Assembly: GCA_046330415.1 (NCBI GenBank)
Contig: JAXLSW010000012.1
Span: 115,963 to 179,962 of the forward strand
Origin: RHKX01 sp046330415
GTDB taxonomy: Bacteria > Actinomycetota > Thermoleophilia > Solirubrobacterales > 70-9
Length of the DNA: 64,000 bases
Direction: 5' to 3'
Under the pieces are notes generated by a model that searched no databases, was not told the origin of the DNA, and worked only from the letters and a program-made list of their open reading frames with translations. A program made the translations under genes and the position numbers. This document shows positions 9,440 through 18,463 of the stretch, one piece after another; the stretch's first letter is position 1, and every line of letters begins with the position of its first letter.

Positions 9440-9475
9440 GGTTCCCATAGCGCCCAATGACGTACGTTCGACGGT
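9424..9475. repeat. Dispersed 52-bp palindromic element, copy 1
   Basis: Begins CCGAACGTACG and ends CGTACGTTCGACGGT, forming a 10-bp terminal inverted repeat around a central GGG...CATAGCGCCC. A second copy at 45469-45520 matches at 45 of 52 positions and has the same palindromic ends. Both lie in intergenic DNA. Confidence 0.75.
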
Positions 9476-9610
9476 GCAGCGCTGGGTGTTGTGGCAGCGG
9501 CGCCCTCGCGGAGCGACGACATCTGGTCCACGAGGCTCGGCGCCCGGCAGCAGCCACAGCTTCGCCCCCGGTGGACCGGACGCGCGAAGCCGGTTTCCCC
9601 CCACGCGCGC

Positions 9611-10525
9611 CTACTTCAGCTTGAAGGCGCGGATGCGGTCCTTGAACGCGGCCTTGTCGCGAGCGTAGACGCCGTGCGCGAGGGCTTCGACCAGCGCCAG
9701 GAGCGCGGTTGTCGAGCGCGTGTAGGACGGTGAGTCCGAGGACCAGTAGAGCGTGTGGTCGGCGTGCTCGCCGACGTCGGAGAGCGTCGCGTCGGTGATC
9801 GCGATGGTGCTCGCGCCGCGGTGGCGGGCCAGCTTCATCGCCCTGATCACGAGCGGGTGCGCGCGGCCGGCGGAGAACGCGACGACGAGCGTGTCCTCGT
9901 CGACGTTGCCCATCCGGGTGATCGACTCCTGCCGCGGCTGGGTGACCGTCTCGGCGCGGATGTCGAGCAGCGCGAGCATGTGCCGCAGGTAGGAGGCGAA
10001 GAAGGCCATCTGGTCCATCGCGACGATGACGACGCGATGTGCGGTCGCGAGCTCGCCGACGCATGCGTCGACGTCCTCGCGGGTGAGGCCGCGCACCGTG
10101 CTCTCGATGTTGGCGTGATCAGCCGCAAGCGAGGACTCGAACTCGGTGTGGTCGAAGTCGAAGAGCGCGCCGCCGCTGGTCGCGGCACCGCTGGTTGCAA
10201 CCGTCGCGCGGTACTCCTCGATCGCGGCCTGCTGCAGCTCCGGGTAGCCGTCGAAGCCGAGAGCCTGCGAGAAACGGACGACCGTCGACGATGAGGTGTC
10301 GGCCCGGCGCGCGAGCTCCTCCGCGGTCTGGAAGGCGGCTTCCTCGAGGTGATCGACGATGTAGCGCGCGACGTCCTTCTGCGAGCGCGAGAACTCGTCG
10401 AACCGCTCGGTGATGTAGGCCGAGAGGGTCTTGCCGATCTGCACCGGCGTCGGGGCGTCGGAGCTCTCTCCGGTGCCGGTGGTGCCGTTGCGGCGGGGCT
10501 TGGTCTTCGTGGCGGTCTTGCTCAT
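9611..10525 (-). CDS. MurR/RpiR-family transcriptional regulator
   Basis: 304 residues. N-terminal HTH (SQKDVARYIVDHL, ELARRADTSSSTVVRFSQALGFDGYPELQ, about 40-100) followed by a sugar-isomerase (SIS) domain that in this family binds phosphosugars (VVAFSAGRAHPLVIRAMKLARHRGASTIAITD). The first 30 residues are Lys/Thr-rich and disordered. The ATG at 10525 is preferred over an upstream TTG. No sugar catabolic genes are adjacent, so its ligand cannot be guessed. Confidence 0.9.
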   Translation of the reverse strand: MSKTATKTKPRRNGTTGTGESSDAPTPVQIGKTLSAYITERFDEFSRSQKDVARYIVDHLEEAAFQTAEELARRADTSSSTVVRFSQALGFDGYPELQQAAIEEYRATVATSGAATSGGALFDFDHTEFESSLAADHANIESTVRGLTREDVDACVGELATAHRVVIVAMDQMAFFASYLRHMLALLDIRAETVTQPRQESITRMGNVDEDTLVVAFSAGRAHPLVIRAMKLARHRGASTIAITDATLSDVGEHADHTLYWSSDSPSYTRSTTALLALVEALAHGVYARDKAAFKDRIRAFKLK

Positions 10526-10586
10526 CGGTGAGCACAAGTTCGCCCCGCCGATCGGTTTCCCTTCCGGGTCAGGAGCTCATTCGCCG

Positions 10587-11099
10587 TCAATCATCCGAAC
10601 CGCCGCGCTCGAGCTCCGCGCAGCCGTCGAGACCCGCCCGCTCCGCAAGCTCGGAGCGCCGCGATGCGCCCTCGGCCGCCTCTTGGCGGGCGCGCTCGTA
10701 GGCGGCGCCGTCCTCCGCGAGCGCAGCGTCGCGAGCCCGCTCGAGCTGGTCGACCACCTCGCCCCGCGCTTGTAGATAGAGGTCGAACGCCTTCGCCTCC
10801 TCCTCCGGGGGCCCGAGCGCCGCCAGCTGCTCCTCCCCATCGCGCGCGATCTCGATGAGCCGTTCGGTGATCGCGGCGCCCTGGGAGAAGGTGCGCGGCG
10901 CCTCCCGCTGCGCCTCGGCGAAGCTGCGGGCGACCTGCCTGCAGACCGAGCCCGCAGCGGCGGAGAACTGGCCGGGGGTGGAGGCGATCTCCCCGCCGGT
11001 GCCGAGATGGACCTCGGGACCGCCACAAGCGCCGAAGGCGGCGGCGGTTGCGGCTAGTGCGAGCGCGGCGATGCCGGCCCTTAGGTGTCGAGAGGCCAT
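10587..11099 (-). CDS. Putative lipoprotein, helical
   Basis: 170 residues. Signal peptide ending in a lipobox (AAAFGAC, Cys about 26), so it is probably lipid-anchored on the outer face of the membrane. The mature part is predicted helical, with Cys-Arg-Gln near 53 and a Cys near the C-terminus (GLDGCAELERGG), rich in Glu/Ala/Arg. I recognise no named family; similar short helical lipoproteins are common in Thermoleophilia. ATG at 11099 chosen over a TTG one codon upstream. Confidence 0.7.
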   Translation of the reverse strand: MASRHLRAGIAALALAATAAAFGACGGPEVHLGTGGEIASTPGQFSAAAGSVCRQVARSFAEAQREAPRTFSQGAAITERLIEIARDGEEQLAALGPPEEEAKAFDLYLQARGEVVDQLERARDAALAEDGAAYERARQEAAEGASRRSELAERAGLDGCAELERGGSDD

Positions 11100-11168
11100 C
11101 AACGGGGCAGGGTATGTCCAAGCTCAGACCGAGCAAGATCACAACCGCATCCGAGAGGAGCCACCGAA

Positions 11169-11378
11169 ATGGGCGACAACAAGACCGAGGGCAAGATCGA
11201 CGAGGGCAAGGGCCGGGTCAAGGAAGCCGCCGGGAGCCTGACCGACGACGACAGCCTCAAGAACGAGGGCAAGGTCGACAAGGCTGCGGGCAAGACGAAG
11301 CAGAAGCTCAGCGACGCCGGCGACAAGGTCGGGGACGCCGTCAGCGGCGCGGCCGACAAGGTCAAGAAGGCTCTCTGA
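11169..11378 (+). CDS. CsbD-family stress protein
   Basis: 69 residues. The whole protein is the CsbD pattern: KTEGKIDEGKGRVKEAAG followed by NEGKVDKAAGKTKQKLSDA. CsbD-like proteins are small, hydrophilic and induced by general stress; their biochemistry is unclear. A strong ribosome binding site (GAGAGGAG) sits eight bases before the ATG. Transcribed divergently from the lipoprotein gene. Confidence 0.9.
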   Translation: MGDNKTEGKIDEGKGRVKEAAGSLTDDDSLKNEGKVDKAAGKTKQKLSDAGDKVGDAVSGAADKVKKAL

Positions 11379-11464
11379 AGCCCCACCTGACCGCGGGCAG
11401 CGGCGGCCGGAGGCGGAACCCGCCCGGCCGTCGGCCGCCCGTTACCGCCTGTTAGCTTGGCCGG

Positions 11465-13297
11465 ATGCCGACTTCCGCTGACGCCGCCTCCGGATCCTGG
11501 GAGCTCTCCCACCTGATCGACCTCGACGCAGCCGGGGTCGAGCCGGCCACGGAGGTCACCGACGACGAGGGGGCGGTCGACGCTCTCCTCGACGAGGCGG
11601 AACGCCTCGCCGAGGAGTTCGCCGCCGCCTACGAGGGCAAGGTCGGCGAGCTCGACGGTCCCGGTCTCGTTGCCGCGATGGAGCGGCTCGCGCGCATCTC
11701 CGAGCTGGCCGGGCGGGCGCTCAACTTCGCCCATCTGAAGTTCGCCGCCGATACCGCCGACCCGGCGATCGGCGCGCTCCTGCAGCGCGGCTCCGAGCGC
11801 GCCACCCGGATCCAGACCAAGCTCCTGTTCTTCGAGCTCGAGTGGGTGGCGATCGACGAGGAGCGGGCCGAGGAGCTGCTCGCCGCCGACGGGCTCGACT
11901 TCGCCCGCCATCACCTCACCCTCGAGCGCCGCTACCGCCCGCACCTGCTGAGCGCGCCCGAGGAGCGGATCGTCACCGAGCTCTCGGTGACGGGGGGCGG
12001 TGCGTGGAGCAGGCTCTTCGACGAGCTCACCTCCGCGATCCGAGTCGAGCTGCCCGGCGCGGAGGAGCCGGTCACCCTCGACGAGGCGCTGTCGGGGCTG
12101 TTCGATCCGGATCGCGACAAGCGCCGTCAGGTCTCCGACTCCGTCACCGCGGCGCTGCAGCCGGGCCTGCGGACCCGCGCCTACGCCTTCAACACGCTGC
12201 TGCAGGAGAAGGCGACGATGGACCGTCTGCGCTCCTACCCGCACTGGCTCGCGACCAGGAACCTCTCCAACGAGGCCAGCGACGAATCCGTGCAGGCCCT
12301 GGTCGACGCGGTCAAGCGCCGCTACGAGCTGCCGCGCCGTTGGTATCGGACGAAGGCGAAGCTGCTCGGGATCGAGCGCCTCGCCGACTACGACCGGATG
12401 GCGGTCGTCGGGGCCGACGACGAGGAGATCGGCTGGGACGAGGGCCGCGGCATCGTGCTCGACACCTTCGAGTCCGTCTCACCGCGGATGAGCGAGATCG
12501 CCGGCAAGTTCTTCGACGGCGGCTGGATCGACGTGCCGCCACGGCCCGACAAGCGCGGCGGCGCCTTCAGCGCCTCGACCGTGCCCTCGGTCCACCCCTA
12601 CGTGATGCTCAACTGGACCGACCGCCGGCGCGACGTGACGACGCTCGCGCACGAGCTCGGCCACGGCATCCACCAGTACCTGGCGCGGGAGCAGGGCGTC
12701 TTCCACCAGAGCACGCCGCTGACGGTCGCCGAGACGGCGTCCGTCTTCGCGGAGGAGCTCGTCTTCGGGCGCCTGCTCGCGGCGGCCGACGATCCGCGCT
12801 CGCGGCTCAACCTGCTCGCCGAGTCGATCGAGGGCCAGATCGCGACGGTGTTCCGGCAGATCGCCATGAACCAGTTCGAGGACCGCGTGCACAACGCGCG
12901 GCGCGACGAGGGCGAGCTCTCGGTCGACCGCTTCGGCGAGCTCTGGGTCGAGACGCAGGAGGAGATGCTCGGCGACTCGGTCGAGGTGACCGAGAACTAC
13001 CGCTCGTGGTGGTCCTACGTCCCCCACTTCATCGGTACCCCCGGCTACGTGTACGCCTACGCCTACGGCCAGCTCCTGGCGCTCTCGGTCTATCGCCTCT
13101 ACGAGGAGCGCGGCGAGGAGATCGTTCCGGGCTACCTGGAGATGCTCGCGAGCGGCGGCTCGCGCTCGCCCGAGGAGCTCGGCGCGATCGTCGGCGTCGA
13201 TCTGGCCGATCCCGGGTTCTGGGACCGCGGCCTCGACCTGGTCGCCGAGCAGCTGGACGCGGCGGAGGCCGCGGCCGAGGCGATCCTCGCCGAGTAG
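11465..13297 (+). CDS. Oligoendopeptidase, M3 family (PepF type)
   Basis: 610 residues. Zinc metallopeptidase of the thimet/oligopeptidase F family, acting on short peptides in the cytoplasm (no signal peptide). The zinc site is HELGH at 396-400 with the third ligand Glu at about 423 (TVAETASVF). The C-terminal segment YVPHFIGTPGYVYAYAYGQLLAL contains the family substrate-binding His and Tyr. The N-terminal half (helical lobe) is as long as in other PepF proteins. Confidence 0.94.
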   Translation: MPTSADAASGSWELSHLIDLDAAGVEPATEVTDDEGAVDALLDEAERLAEEFAAAYEGKVGELDGPGLVAAMERLARISELAGRALNFAHLKFAADTADPAIGALLQRGSERATRIQTKLLFFELEWVAIDEERAEELLAADGLDFARHHLTLERRYRPHLLSAPEERIVTELSVTGGGAWSRLFDELTSAIRVELPGAEEPVTLDEALSGLFDPDRDKRRQVSDSVTAALQPGLRTRAYAFNTLLQEKATMDRLRSYPHWLATRNLSNEASDESVQALVDAVKRRYELPRRWYRTKAKLLGIERLADYDRMAVVGADDEEIGWDEGRGIVLDTFESVSPRMSEIAGKFFDGGWIDVPPRPDKRGGAFSASTVPSVHPYVMLNWTDRRRDVTTLAHELGHGIHQYLAREQGVFHQSTPLTVAETASVFAEELVFGRLLAAADDPRSRLNLLAESIEGQIATVFRQIAMNQFEDRVHNARRDEGELSVDRFGELWVETQEEMLGDSVEVTENYRSWWSYVPHFIGTPGYVYAYAYGQLLALSVYRLYEERGEEIVPGYLEMLASGGSRSPEELGAIVGVDLADPGFWDRGLDLVAEQLDAAEAAAEAILAE

Positions 13298-13451
13298 CGA
13301 CTTCGGCGGCGGCGTCAGCGGAGGGCGCCGGCGCAACGAGATGCAACCAGCGGGACAGATGCTCCCGTAATCGCCATCTCGTGTTCCCCCTTGGGCGGAG
13401 GGGGCCCACGAGCCTTCGCGCGCCACCCCACGCGCAGATCCGCCCGCGCTT

Positions 13452-13465
13452 GTGACTAGAGTCAC
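13452..13465. promoter_or_regulatory. Perfect 14-bp palindrome upstream of the sugar transporter
   Basis: GTGACTAGAGTCAC is a perfect dyad ending six bases before the ATG of the transporter gene. Its place over the expected ribosome binding site suggests an operator or an mRNA-level control element. No regulator gene is adjacent, so the assignment is weak. Confidence 0.4.
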
Positions 13466-13470
13466 GCGCC

Positions 13471-14868
13471 ATGGCTCGGGAGACATCTGCCGCCGACCGG
13501 CGGTTCGCGATGCGGCAGGTCATCACGACCGCCGCGATCGCCGGCCTCGGTGGCCTCCTGTTCGGCTACGACACCGGCATCATCGCCAGCGCCCTGCTCT
13601 TCATCGAGCCCGAGTTCGGGCTCTCGAGCTTCGGCTCCGGCCTCGTCGTCGCGGCGGTGCCGATCGGCGCGGTCGGCGGCGCCCTCTTCGCGGGCCGCCT
13701 CTCCGACACCTACGGCCGCCGGCTCATGATCCTGATCTCGGCCGCGATCTTCATCGTCGGTGCGATCGGCAGCGCCCTCGCCGACAGCGAGGCGGTGCTC
13801 GTCATCTCCCGCATCGTCGTCGGCGCCGCGATCGGCCTCGCCTCCGCCGCCGCGCCCGTCTACATCTCGGAGGTATCGCCACCGGATGTCCGCGGGCGGC
13901 TCGTCACCTTCTTCCAGCTCTCGGTGACCATCGGGATCGTCGTCGCCTACGGCGTCGGGCTCGCGTTCGAGCCGAACGGCGACTGGCGCTGGATGCTCGG
14001 CCTCGGCGCCGTCCCGGCGATCGCGCTCCTCGTCGGGATGCTGCGGATGCCGCAGAGCCCACGCTGGCTGGTGATGGTCGGCCGCGGCTACGACGCGCGG
14101 GCGACGCTGGAGCGAATCCGCGTCGACGACCCGGCGGCGATCGACGCTGAGCTCGACGAGATCTCCGAGTCCATCGTCACCGAGCCCGGCTCCTGGCGCG
14201 ACCTGCTCGAACCCGTCGCCAAGGCCGCGCTACTGGTCGGCGTCGGCCTCGCGGTCCTGCAGCAGGTCTCGGGGATCAACACCGTCATCTACTTCGCCCC
14301 GACCATCATCGGCTACACGGGCGTCGACTCCGACTCGGCGGCGATCCTCGCCTCGGTAGCGGTCGGGATCGTCAACGTCGGCATGACGCTCGTGGCCATC
14401 CGCCTGCTCGACCGCGCCGGGCGGCGGCCGCTGCTGCTGTGGGGGACCGCGCTGATGGCGACGGCGCTGAGCGCGCTCGCGATCGTCTTCATGACCGGAG
14501 CCTCCAGCGACGTCGGCTCTTTCGTGGCGATCGGCAGCCTGATGCTCTACGTCGGCGCTTTCGCGATCAGCCTCGGGCCGATCTTCTGGCTCCTCAACGC
14601 CGAGCTCTACCCGCTCAACATCCGCTCCAAGGCGGCCTCGGTCGGGACGATGGCCAACTGGACCTTCAACTTCATCGTCTCGCTCACGTTCCTGCTGCTC
14701 ATCGATGGCCTCGGGCGCAGCGGCGCGTTCTTCTTCTACGCCGCGATCTGCGTGCTGACGTTCTTCTTCTGCAGGGCGCTCGTACCCGAGACGAAGGGCA
14801 AGCGGCTCGAGGACATCCAGGCGATCTTCGCCGAGCGCGTCGGCGAGAAGTCCCCGCCGGCCAGCTGA
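13471..14868 (+). CDS. Sugar porter family MFS transporter
   Basis: 465 residues with 12 membrane helices. Sugar-porter signatures are present: GYDTGIIASAL in helix 1, the loop 2-3 motif GRLSDTYGRR, the QQVSGIN segment of helix 7 that contacts sugar in this family, and the C-terminal PETKGKRLEDIQ. Probably a proton-coupled hexose or pentose importer; the exact sugar cannot be read. Monocistronic, with a palindrome just upstream. Confidence 0.93.
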   Translation: MARETSAADRRFAMRQVITTAAIAGLGGLLFGYDTGIIASALLFIEPEFGLSSFGSGLVVAAVPIGAVGGALFAGRLSDTYGRRLMILISAAIFIVGAIGSALADSEAVLVISRIVVGAAIGLASAAAPVYISEVSPPDVRGRLVTFFQLSVTIGIVVAYGVGLAFEPNGDWRWMLGLGAVPAIALLVGMLRMPQSPRWLVMVGRGYDARATLERIRVDDPAAIDAELDEISESIVTEPGSWRDLLEPVAKAALLVGVGLAVLQQVSGINTVIYFAPTIIGYTGVDSDSAAILASVAVGIVNVGMTLVAIRLLDRAGRRPLLLWGTALMATALSALAIVFMTGASSDVGSFVAIGSLMLYVGAFAISLGPIFWLLNAELYPLNIRSKAASVGTMANWTFNFIVSLTFLLLIDGLGRSGAFFFYAAICVLTFFFCRALVPETKGKRLEDIQAIFAERVGEKSPPAS

Positions 14869-14887
14869 GCGTCAGGCCGTCAGGCCG

Positions 14888-15826
14888 TCAGATCGTCAGG
14901 ACGAGCTTGTGGCCGGGGCTCGCGGCCTGGCGCTCCCAAGCGCTCGAGATGTCCGTGAGCGGGATCTCCTCGTAGTCGACGTGGAGCTCACCGGCGGCGG
15001 CGTGCTCGCACATGCGCCGGAAGGCGGCGCTCTTGACGTCCGCCGGAACGTGGAAGTTCGAGTGGCCGACAATCGAGGCGTGGCGGTTGCGGAACGGCGG
15101 CGCTGCCAGCGTCGCGCTCGGGCCGGAGGCGTTGCCCACCTGGATCAACCGCACCTCGGGCGAGCCGGCGTCGAGCGCCGCCATCGCCGCCGGGCCCCAG
15201 ACCGGGTCGAGGATCAGGTCGATGCCGTCGGGAGACGCCGCCTGCAGCGCCTCGGTGAAGCCCTCCTCGGTGATCGGGACGGTCGCGTCGGCGCCGAGCT
15301 CGGCCAGCTCCGCGAGCGCCTCCTCGTTACGGGCGGCAGCGACGACGCGGCCGGCGCCGAGCAGCTTCGCCGCCTGCACGGCGATGCGCCCGACCATCCC
15401 GCTCGCGCCGAGCACGACGACGGACTCGCCGGGCTCCAGCTTCGCGCGCCACTCGAGCGAGATCCAACCCGCCATGCCGGCGATGCCGAAGCAGAGGGCC
15501 GTGCCGTCGTCGACGCCGTCGGGAACCTCGACGATCGACGCGGTGGCAGCGGCCGTGCGCTCGCCGAACGCTCCGTTCGGAGGCGCCGCTGCACCGAAGT
15601 AGACGCGAGCGCCGTCGGAGGCGCGGACGCCGACTCCCTCGAGGCCGGGCACGAATGGCGTCTGCGGCCGCAGCACCGGCATGTTGCCGGTGGCGATGAA
15701 GAGGTCGATCGGGTTCAGACCCGCGGTCGTGACCTCGACGACCTCGCAACCGTCGGGCGGGTCGGGCTCGGCGAACTCCCCCACCTCCGGGACGCCGCCG
15801 AGCTCACGCAAGACCGCGGCGCGCAT
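14888..15826 (-). CDS. Zinc-less MDR oxidoreductase (quinone oxidoreductase type)
   Basis: 312 residues. Medium-chain dehydrogenase/reductase: GroES-like N-terminal half (GLNPIDLFIATGNMP, PFVPGLEGVG) and a Rossmann half with VVVLGASGMVGRIAVQAAKLLGA for NADPH. The catalytic zinc ligands of alcohol dehydrogenases are missing, which fits the quinone oxidoreductase group. Converges on the sugar transporter across a short spacer with an 8-bp GTCAGGCC-like tandem repeat. Substrate unknown. Confidence 0.88.
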   Translation of the reverse strand: MRAAVLRELGGVPEVGEFAEPDPPDGCEVVEVTTAGLNPIDLFIATGNMPVLRPQTPFVPGLEGVGVRASDGARVYFGAAAPPNGAFGERTAAATASIVEVPDGVDDGTALCFGIAGMAGWISLEWRAKLEPGESVVVLGASGMVGRIAVQAAKLLGAGRVVAAARNEEALAELAELGADATVPITEEGFTEALQAASPDGIDLILDPVWGPAAMAALDAGSPEVRLIQVGNASGPSATLAAPPFRNRHASIVGHSNFHVPADVKSAAFRRMCEHAAAGELHVDYEEIPLTDISSAWERQAASPGHKLVLTI

Positions 15827-15872
15827 CAGAGCGCCCGCTTCCCGCGGTGGATCCGATGTGCCGCCGCGACGC

Positions 15873-16340
15873 TCAGTTGTCGTAGGTGCCGATGACCCGC
15901 GCCTGCTCGATGACCGAGTCCTCGATCGCCTCGAGCAGCTCGCGCCGGCTCAGCCCGGGCTCGAGATCGGGCTCCTCGTTGAGCGCGTACACCCAGAAGT
16001 AGTAGTGATGCTTGCCGTGGCCGGGGGGCGGCGCCGGGCCTGAGTAGCCGTCCTCACCGCCCGTGTGCGGGCCCTCGACGAGGTCAGCAGCGCCCTCCGG
16101 AAGACCGGTCGCGTCACCGGGGATCCCGTAGGCGACCCAATGGGTCCAGCCGTCGACCAGCGGCGCATCGGGGTCGTGGACGACGACCGCGAAGGCGACC
16201 GTGCCCTCGGGCACGCCGGTCCACTCGAGCGCGGGCGAGATGTTCTCGCCGTTGCTGGTGTGCTTGTCCGGAATCCGACCGTGGTCGTCGAACGCCGGGG
16301 ATGAGATCTCGAGCTCGTCTACGAAGAAGTTCTGTGCCAT
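15873..16340 (-). CDS. YbhB/YbcL-family (PEBP/Raf kinase inhibitor-like) protein
   Basis: 155 residues. Phosphatidylethanolamine-binding protein fold: DDHGRIPDKHTSNGENISPALEW, then VVVHDPDAPLVDGWTHWVAYGIPG and the ligand loop GYSGPAPPPGHGKHHYYFWVYAL, all diagnostic. Bacterial members are cytoplasmic or periplasmic small-ligand binders with no settled function. Located 46 bases upstream of the oxidoreductase gene on the same strand, possibly cotranscribed. Confidence 0.92.
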   Translation of the reverse strand: MAQNFFVDELEISSPAFDDHGRIPDKHTSNGENISPALEWTGVPEGTVAFAVVVHDPDAPLVDGWTHWVAYGIPGDATGLPEGAADLVEGPHTGGEDGYSGPAPPPGHGKHHYYFWVYALNEEPDLEPGLSRRELLEAIEDSVIEQARVIGTYDN

Positions 16341-16395
16341 GCCGGAAACCTACCCGAGCGCGCTCGCGGGGAAACCGTCGGAGCCCCGGGGCGGC

Positions 16396-17862
16396 TCAGA
16401 GACTCCGCGAGAACTGCCCGTGGAAGCCGAACGGGATGTGGTGAGGAACCCGCGCCCGCGCGATCTCGCTCAGGTCGGCCGCGTCGAGGACGAGCAGGAA
16501 GGACGTCTGCTCGCGCGCGTCGAGCACGACCGAGAGCAGGACGCCCGCGTTCTCGCTGTCCGCATCCGGCTCGGCGACGAAGACCGGCTCGCCCGGATAG
16601 CAATGCTCCTCGTGCCACGCCCGCGTCGTCCGCTCCTCGAGATCGACGAAGACGATCCGGTCGAAGAAGCCCTCGCTCCCGCCGGGCTCGAAGCTCGCGC
16701 CCCAGACGTAGCGGTAGGGCCGCTCGTTGCAGCGGCCGTAGTTGATCCGCGGGAGGTCGATCGCGTCGGGGATCAGCTCCTCGGAGCTCACCTCGCCGCC
16801 GTCGGGATCGATGACGAAGCGAGTCAGCGACGGCTTCGGGACGGGCGCCCCGTCGCGCAGACGGCCCAGGTAGAGGCTCTCGATGACCTCGACGTCCTCG
16901 AAGGTGCAGATGTCGGCGATCACGCGCCCGTCGTCGTCCTCGTAGGAGTTGACGTGGTGGAAGCCGAAGCAGGCCTCCGTGGTGAACGGTCCCCTCGCCT
17001 CACCGCTGCGGCGATCGACGAGCGTGAACCGCGTCCCGAGCTCGGGCTTCCAGCGGTAGTTCTCGATGTAGGGACGGCCGGCGAGCGCGAGCTTCAGGGG
17101 GTTGACGACGAGCGGGAACTCGGCCAGCACGATCCAGCGCTCGGTCAGCCCGAAGGAGTGCATGTAGGCGGGCTCGCGGGTCGGCAGCGAAGCGGTCACC
17201 TCAGGTTCGGTGTCGTCGGGGCCGAGCAGGAAGAAGCGGTACTGGTTGCGGGGCCCGAGCTTGGCTGCGTAGTTGAGCATCCCGCCGCTCGGCCGGTCGA
17301 GGTGCGGGTGCGCGGTCGTCAGCTCTCCAGGGACCTTCCAGGCGACCCCGGCGGACCGCAGCGTCTCCGGGTCGAACTGGACGGGGATCGGCGTCTCGGT
17401 CATGGCGACGAATCGCTCCCCGAGCTCGACGAGGTTGACGTTGGCGTTGTCGCCGAAGCCCGGGGAGAACACCGAGAAGACCCGCTTGAAGAGCGAGCGG
17501 CAGGGATCGGTGGCGAACTCCGAGTAGGCGATCTCGCCGCGCTCGTCAGCGGCGCGCTTGGACTGGGAGTCGAGGAACCGGTTGGCGTAGGAGACGCGGC
17601 CGTCGCCGAAGCCGAAGCGATGCAGCATCGCGAAGCCGTCGAACCAGTGGCGCATGCGCTGCTCGCCGACCTCGAACTGAGCGGGACCGGTGCGCAGCAA
17701 GGATCCCTCCAGCCACTCGGGAAGCTCTCCTTCGACGGGCAACGAGTCGATCCGGACCTCGTCCTCGAGCGTCTCGAAGCCGACGTGAGCCTCGGCGTAT
17801 CCACCTTCGGTCCCAGGTGCTCGAGGTGCTTCAGGTGCTCGGGGTGCGGCGGTCGGCTCCAT
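16396..17862 (-). CDS. Carotenoid oxygenase family protein
   Basis: 488 residues. Iron(II) dioxygenase that cleaves carotenoid or apocarotenoid double bonds. Typical landmarks: WFDGFAMLHRF, the four iron-binding His in TTAHPHL, YMHSFGLTE, GFHHVNSYED and the terminal FGFHGQFS, plus NYGRCNERPYRYVWG. The first 25 residues are Ala/Pro-rich (PRAPEAPRAPG) and probably disordered. Divergent from a PadR regulator with a dyad operator between them, suggesting control by that regulator. Confidence 0.93.
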   Translation of the reverse strand: MEPTAAPRAPEAPRAPGTEGGYAEAHVGFETLEDEVRIDSLPVEGELPEWLEGSLLRTGPAQFEVGEQRMRHWFDGFAMLHRFGFGDGRVSYANRFLDSQSKRAADERGEIAYSEFATDPCRSLFKRVFSVFSPGFGDNANVNLVELGERFVAMTETPIPVQFDPETLRSAGVAWKVPGELTTAHPHLDRPSGGMLNYAAKLGPRNQYRFFLLGPDDTEPEVTASLPTREPAYMHSFGLTERWIVLAEFPLVVNPLKLALAGRPYIENYRWKPELGTRFTLVDRRSGEARGPFTTEACFGFHHVNSYEDDDGRVIADICTFEDVEVIESLYLGRLRDGAPVPKPSLTRFVIDPDGGEVSSEELIPDAIDLPRINYGRCNERPYRYVWGASFEPGGSEGFFDRIVFVDLEERTTRAWHEEHCYPGEPVFVAEPDADSENAGVLLSVVLDAREQTSFLLVLDAADLSEIARARVPHHIPFGFHGQFSRSL

Positions 17863-17884
17863 GACTCTGCTCTCCTGTCGCTCG

Positions 17885-17903
17885 ATAGTTCAGAATGAAC
17901 GAT
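17885..17903. promoter_or_regulatory. Candidate PadR operator (19-bp dyad)
   Basis: ATnGTTCAnnnTGAACnAT: an imperfect palindrome with perfect GTTCA/TGAAC arms and matching outer AT. It lies 22 bases upstream of the carotenoid oxygenase start and 17 bases before the PadR start, where a repressor would block both promoters. Confidence 0.55.
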
Positions 17904-17920
17904 GCGGCCCGCACTGTAGC

Positions 17921-18457
17921 ATGACGAGCCGACCAGAGATGACCGAACCGCGCCTCACACCCACCTCCTACGTCGTCCTCGGGCTGATCGAGTTCCTCGA
18001 GCCGGCGACCCCCTACGACCTCAAACGGGTCTCGGCGGAGGGTGTGGACAGGTTCTGGTCCCTCCCCCACACCCAGCTCTACGCGGAGTGCGGTCGCCTC
18101 GCCGGGCTCGGCCTGCTCGCGGAGGAGAGGGAGACGACGGGAAGGCGCCGCCGTATCTACCGCCTCACCGACGCGGGCCGCGACGCGCTCTCCACCTGGC
18201 GCGAGGACACCTCCCCGACCCACTACGAGCTGCGCGACGCGGGGATCCTGAAGCTCTTCTTCGGCGCCGACCCCGCGCGCCTCGCCGTCTCGCAGATCGC
18301 GGCCCACCGTGAACGCCTCGCCACCTACGAGGCGCTGGTCGAGGTGGAGATGAGGCCGGGCATGCGCACGGCGCTCGAGGGGGGTATCGGCCACGAGCGC
18401 GAGTACATCCGCTTCTGGGAGTCACTCGCCGCCGGAGGCGTGAACCCGGAAGACTGA
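17921..18457 (+). CDS. PadR-family transcriptional regulator
   Basis: 178 residues. N-terminal winged helix (TPTSYVVLGLIEFLEPATPYDLKR, LYAECGRLAGLGLLAEERETTGRRRRIYRLTDAGRDAL) with the PadR wing and a C-terminal coiled-coil dimer region (Vir_C type, IAAHRERLATYEALVEVEM). The ATG at 17921 is used; another ATG 18 bases later is possible. Divergent from the carotenoid oxygenase gene, and six bases before a small membrane protein gene. Confidence 0.92.
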   Translation: MTSRPEMTEPRLTPTSYVVLGLIEFLEPATPYDLKRVSAEGVDRFWSLPHTQLYAECGRLAGLGLLAEERETTGRRRRIYRLTDAGRDALSTWREDTSPTHYELRDAGILKLFFGADPARLAVSQIAAHRERLATYEALVEVEMRPGMRTALEGGIGHEREYIRFWESLAAGGVNPED

Positions 18458-18463
18458 GGTCTC

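Noticed and set aside
14869..14905. GTCAGGCC tandem as a regulatory array
   Set aside because: Short, imperfect and mostly inside the C-terminal codons of the oxidoreductase gene.
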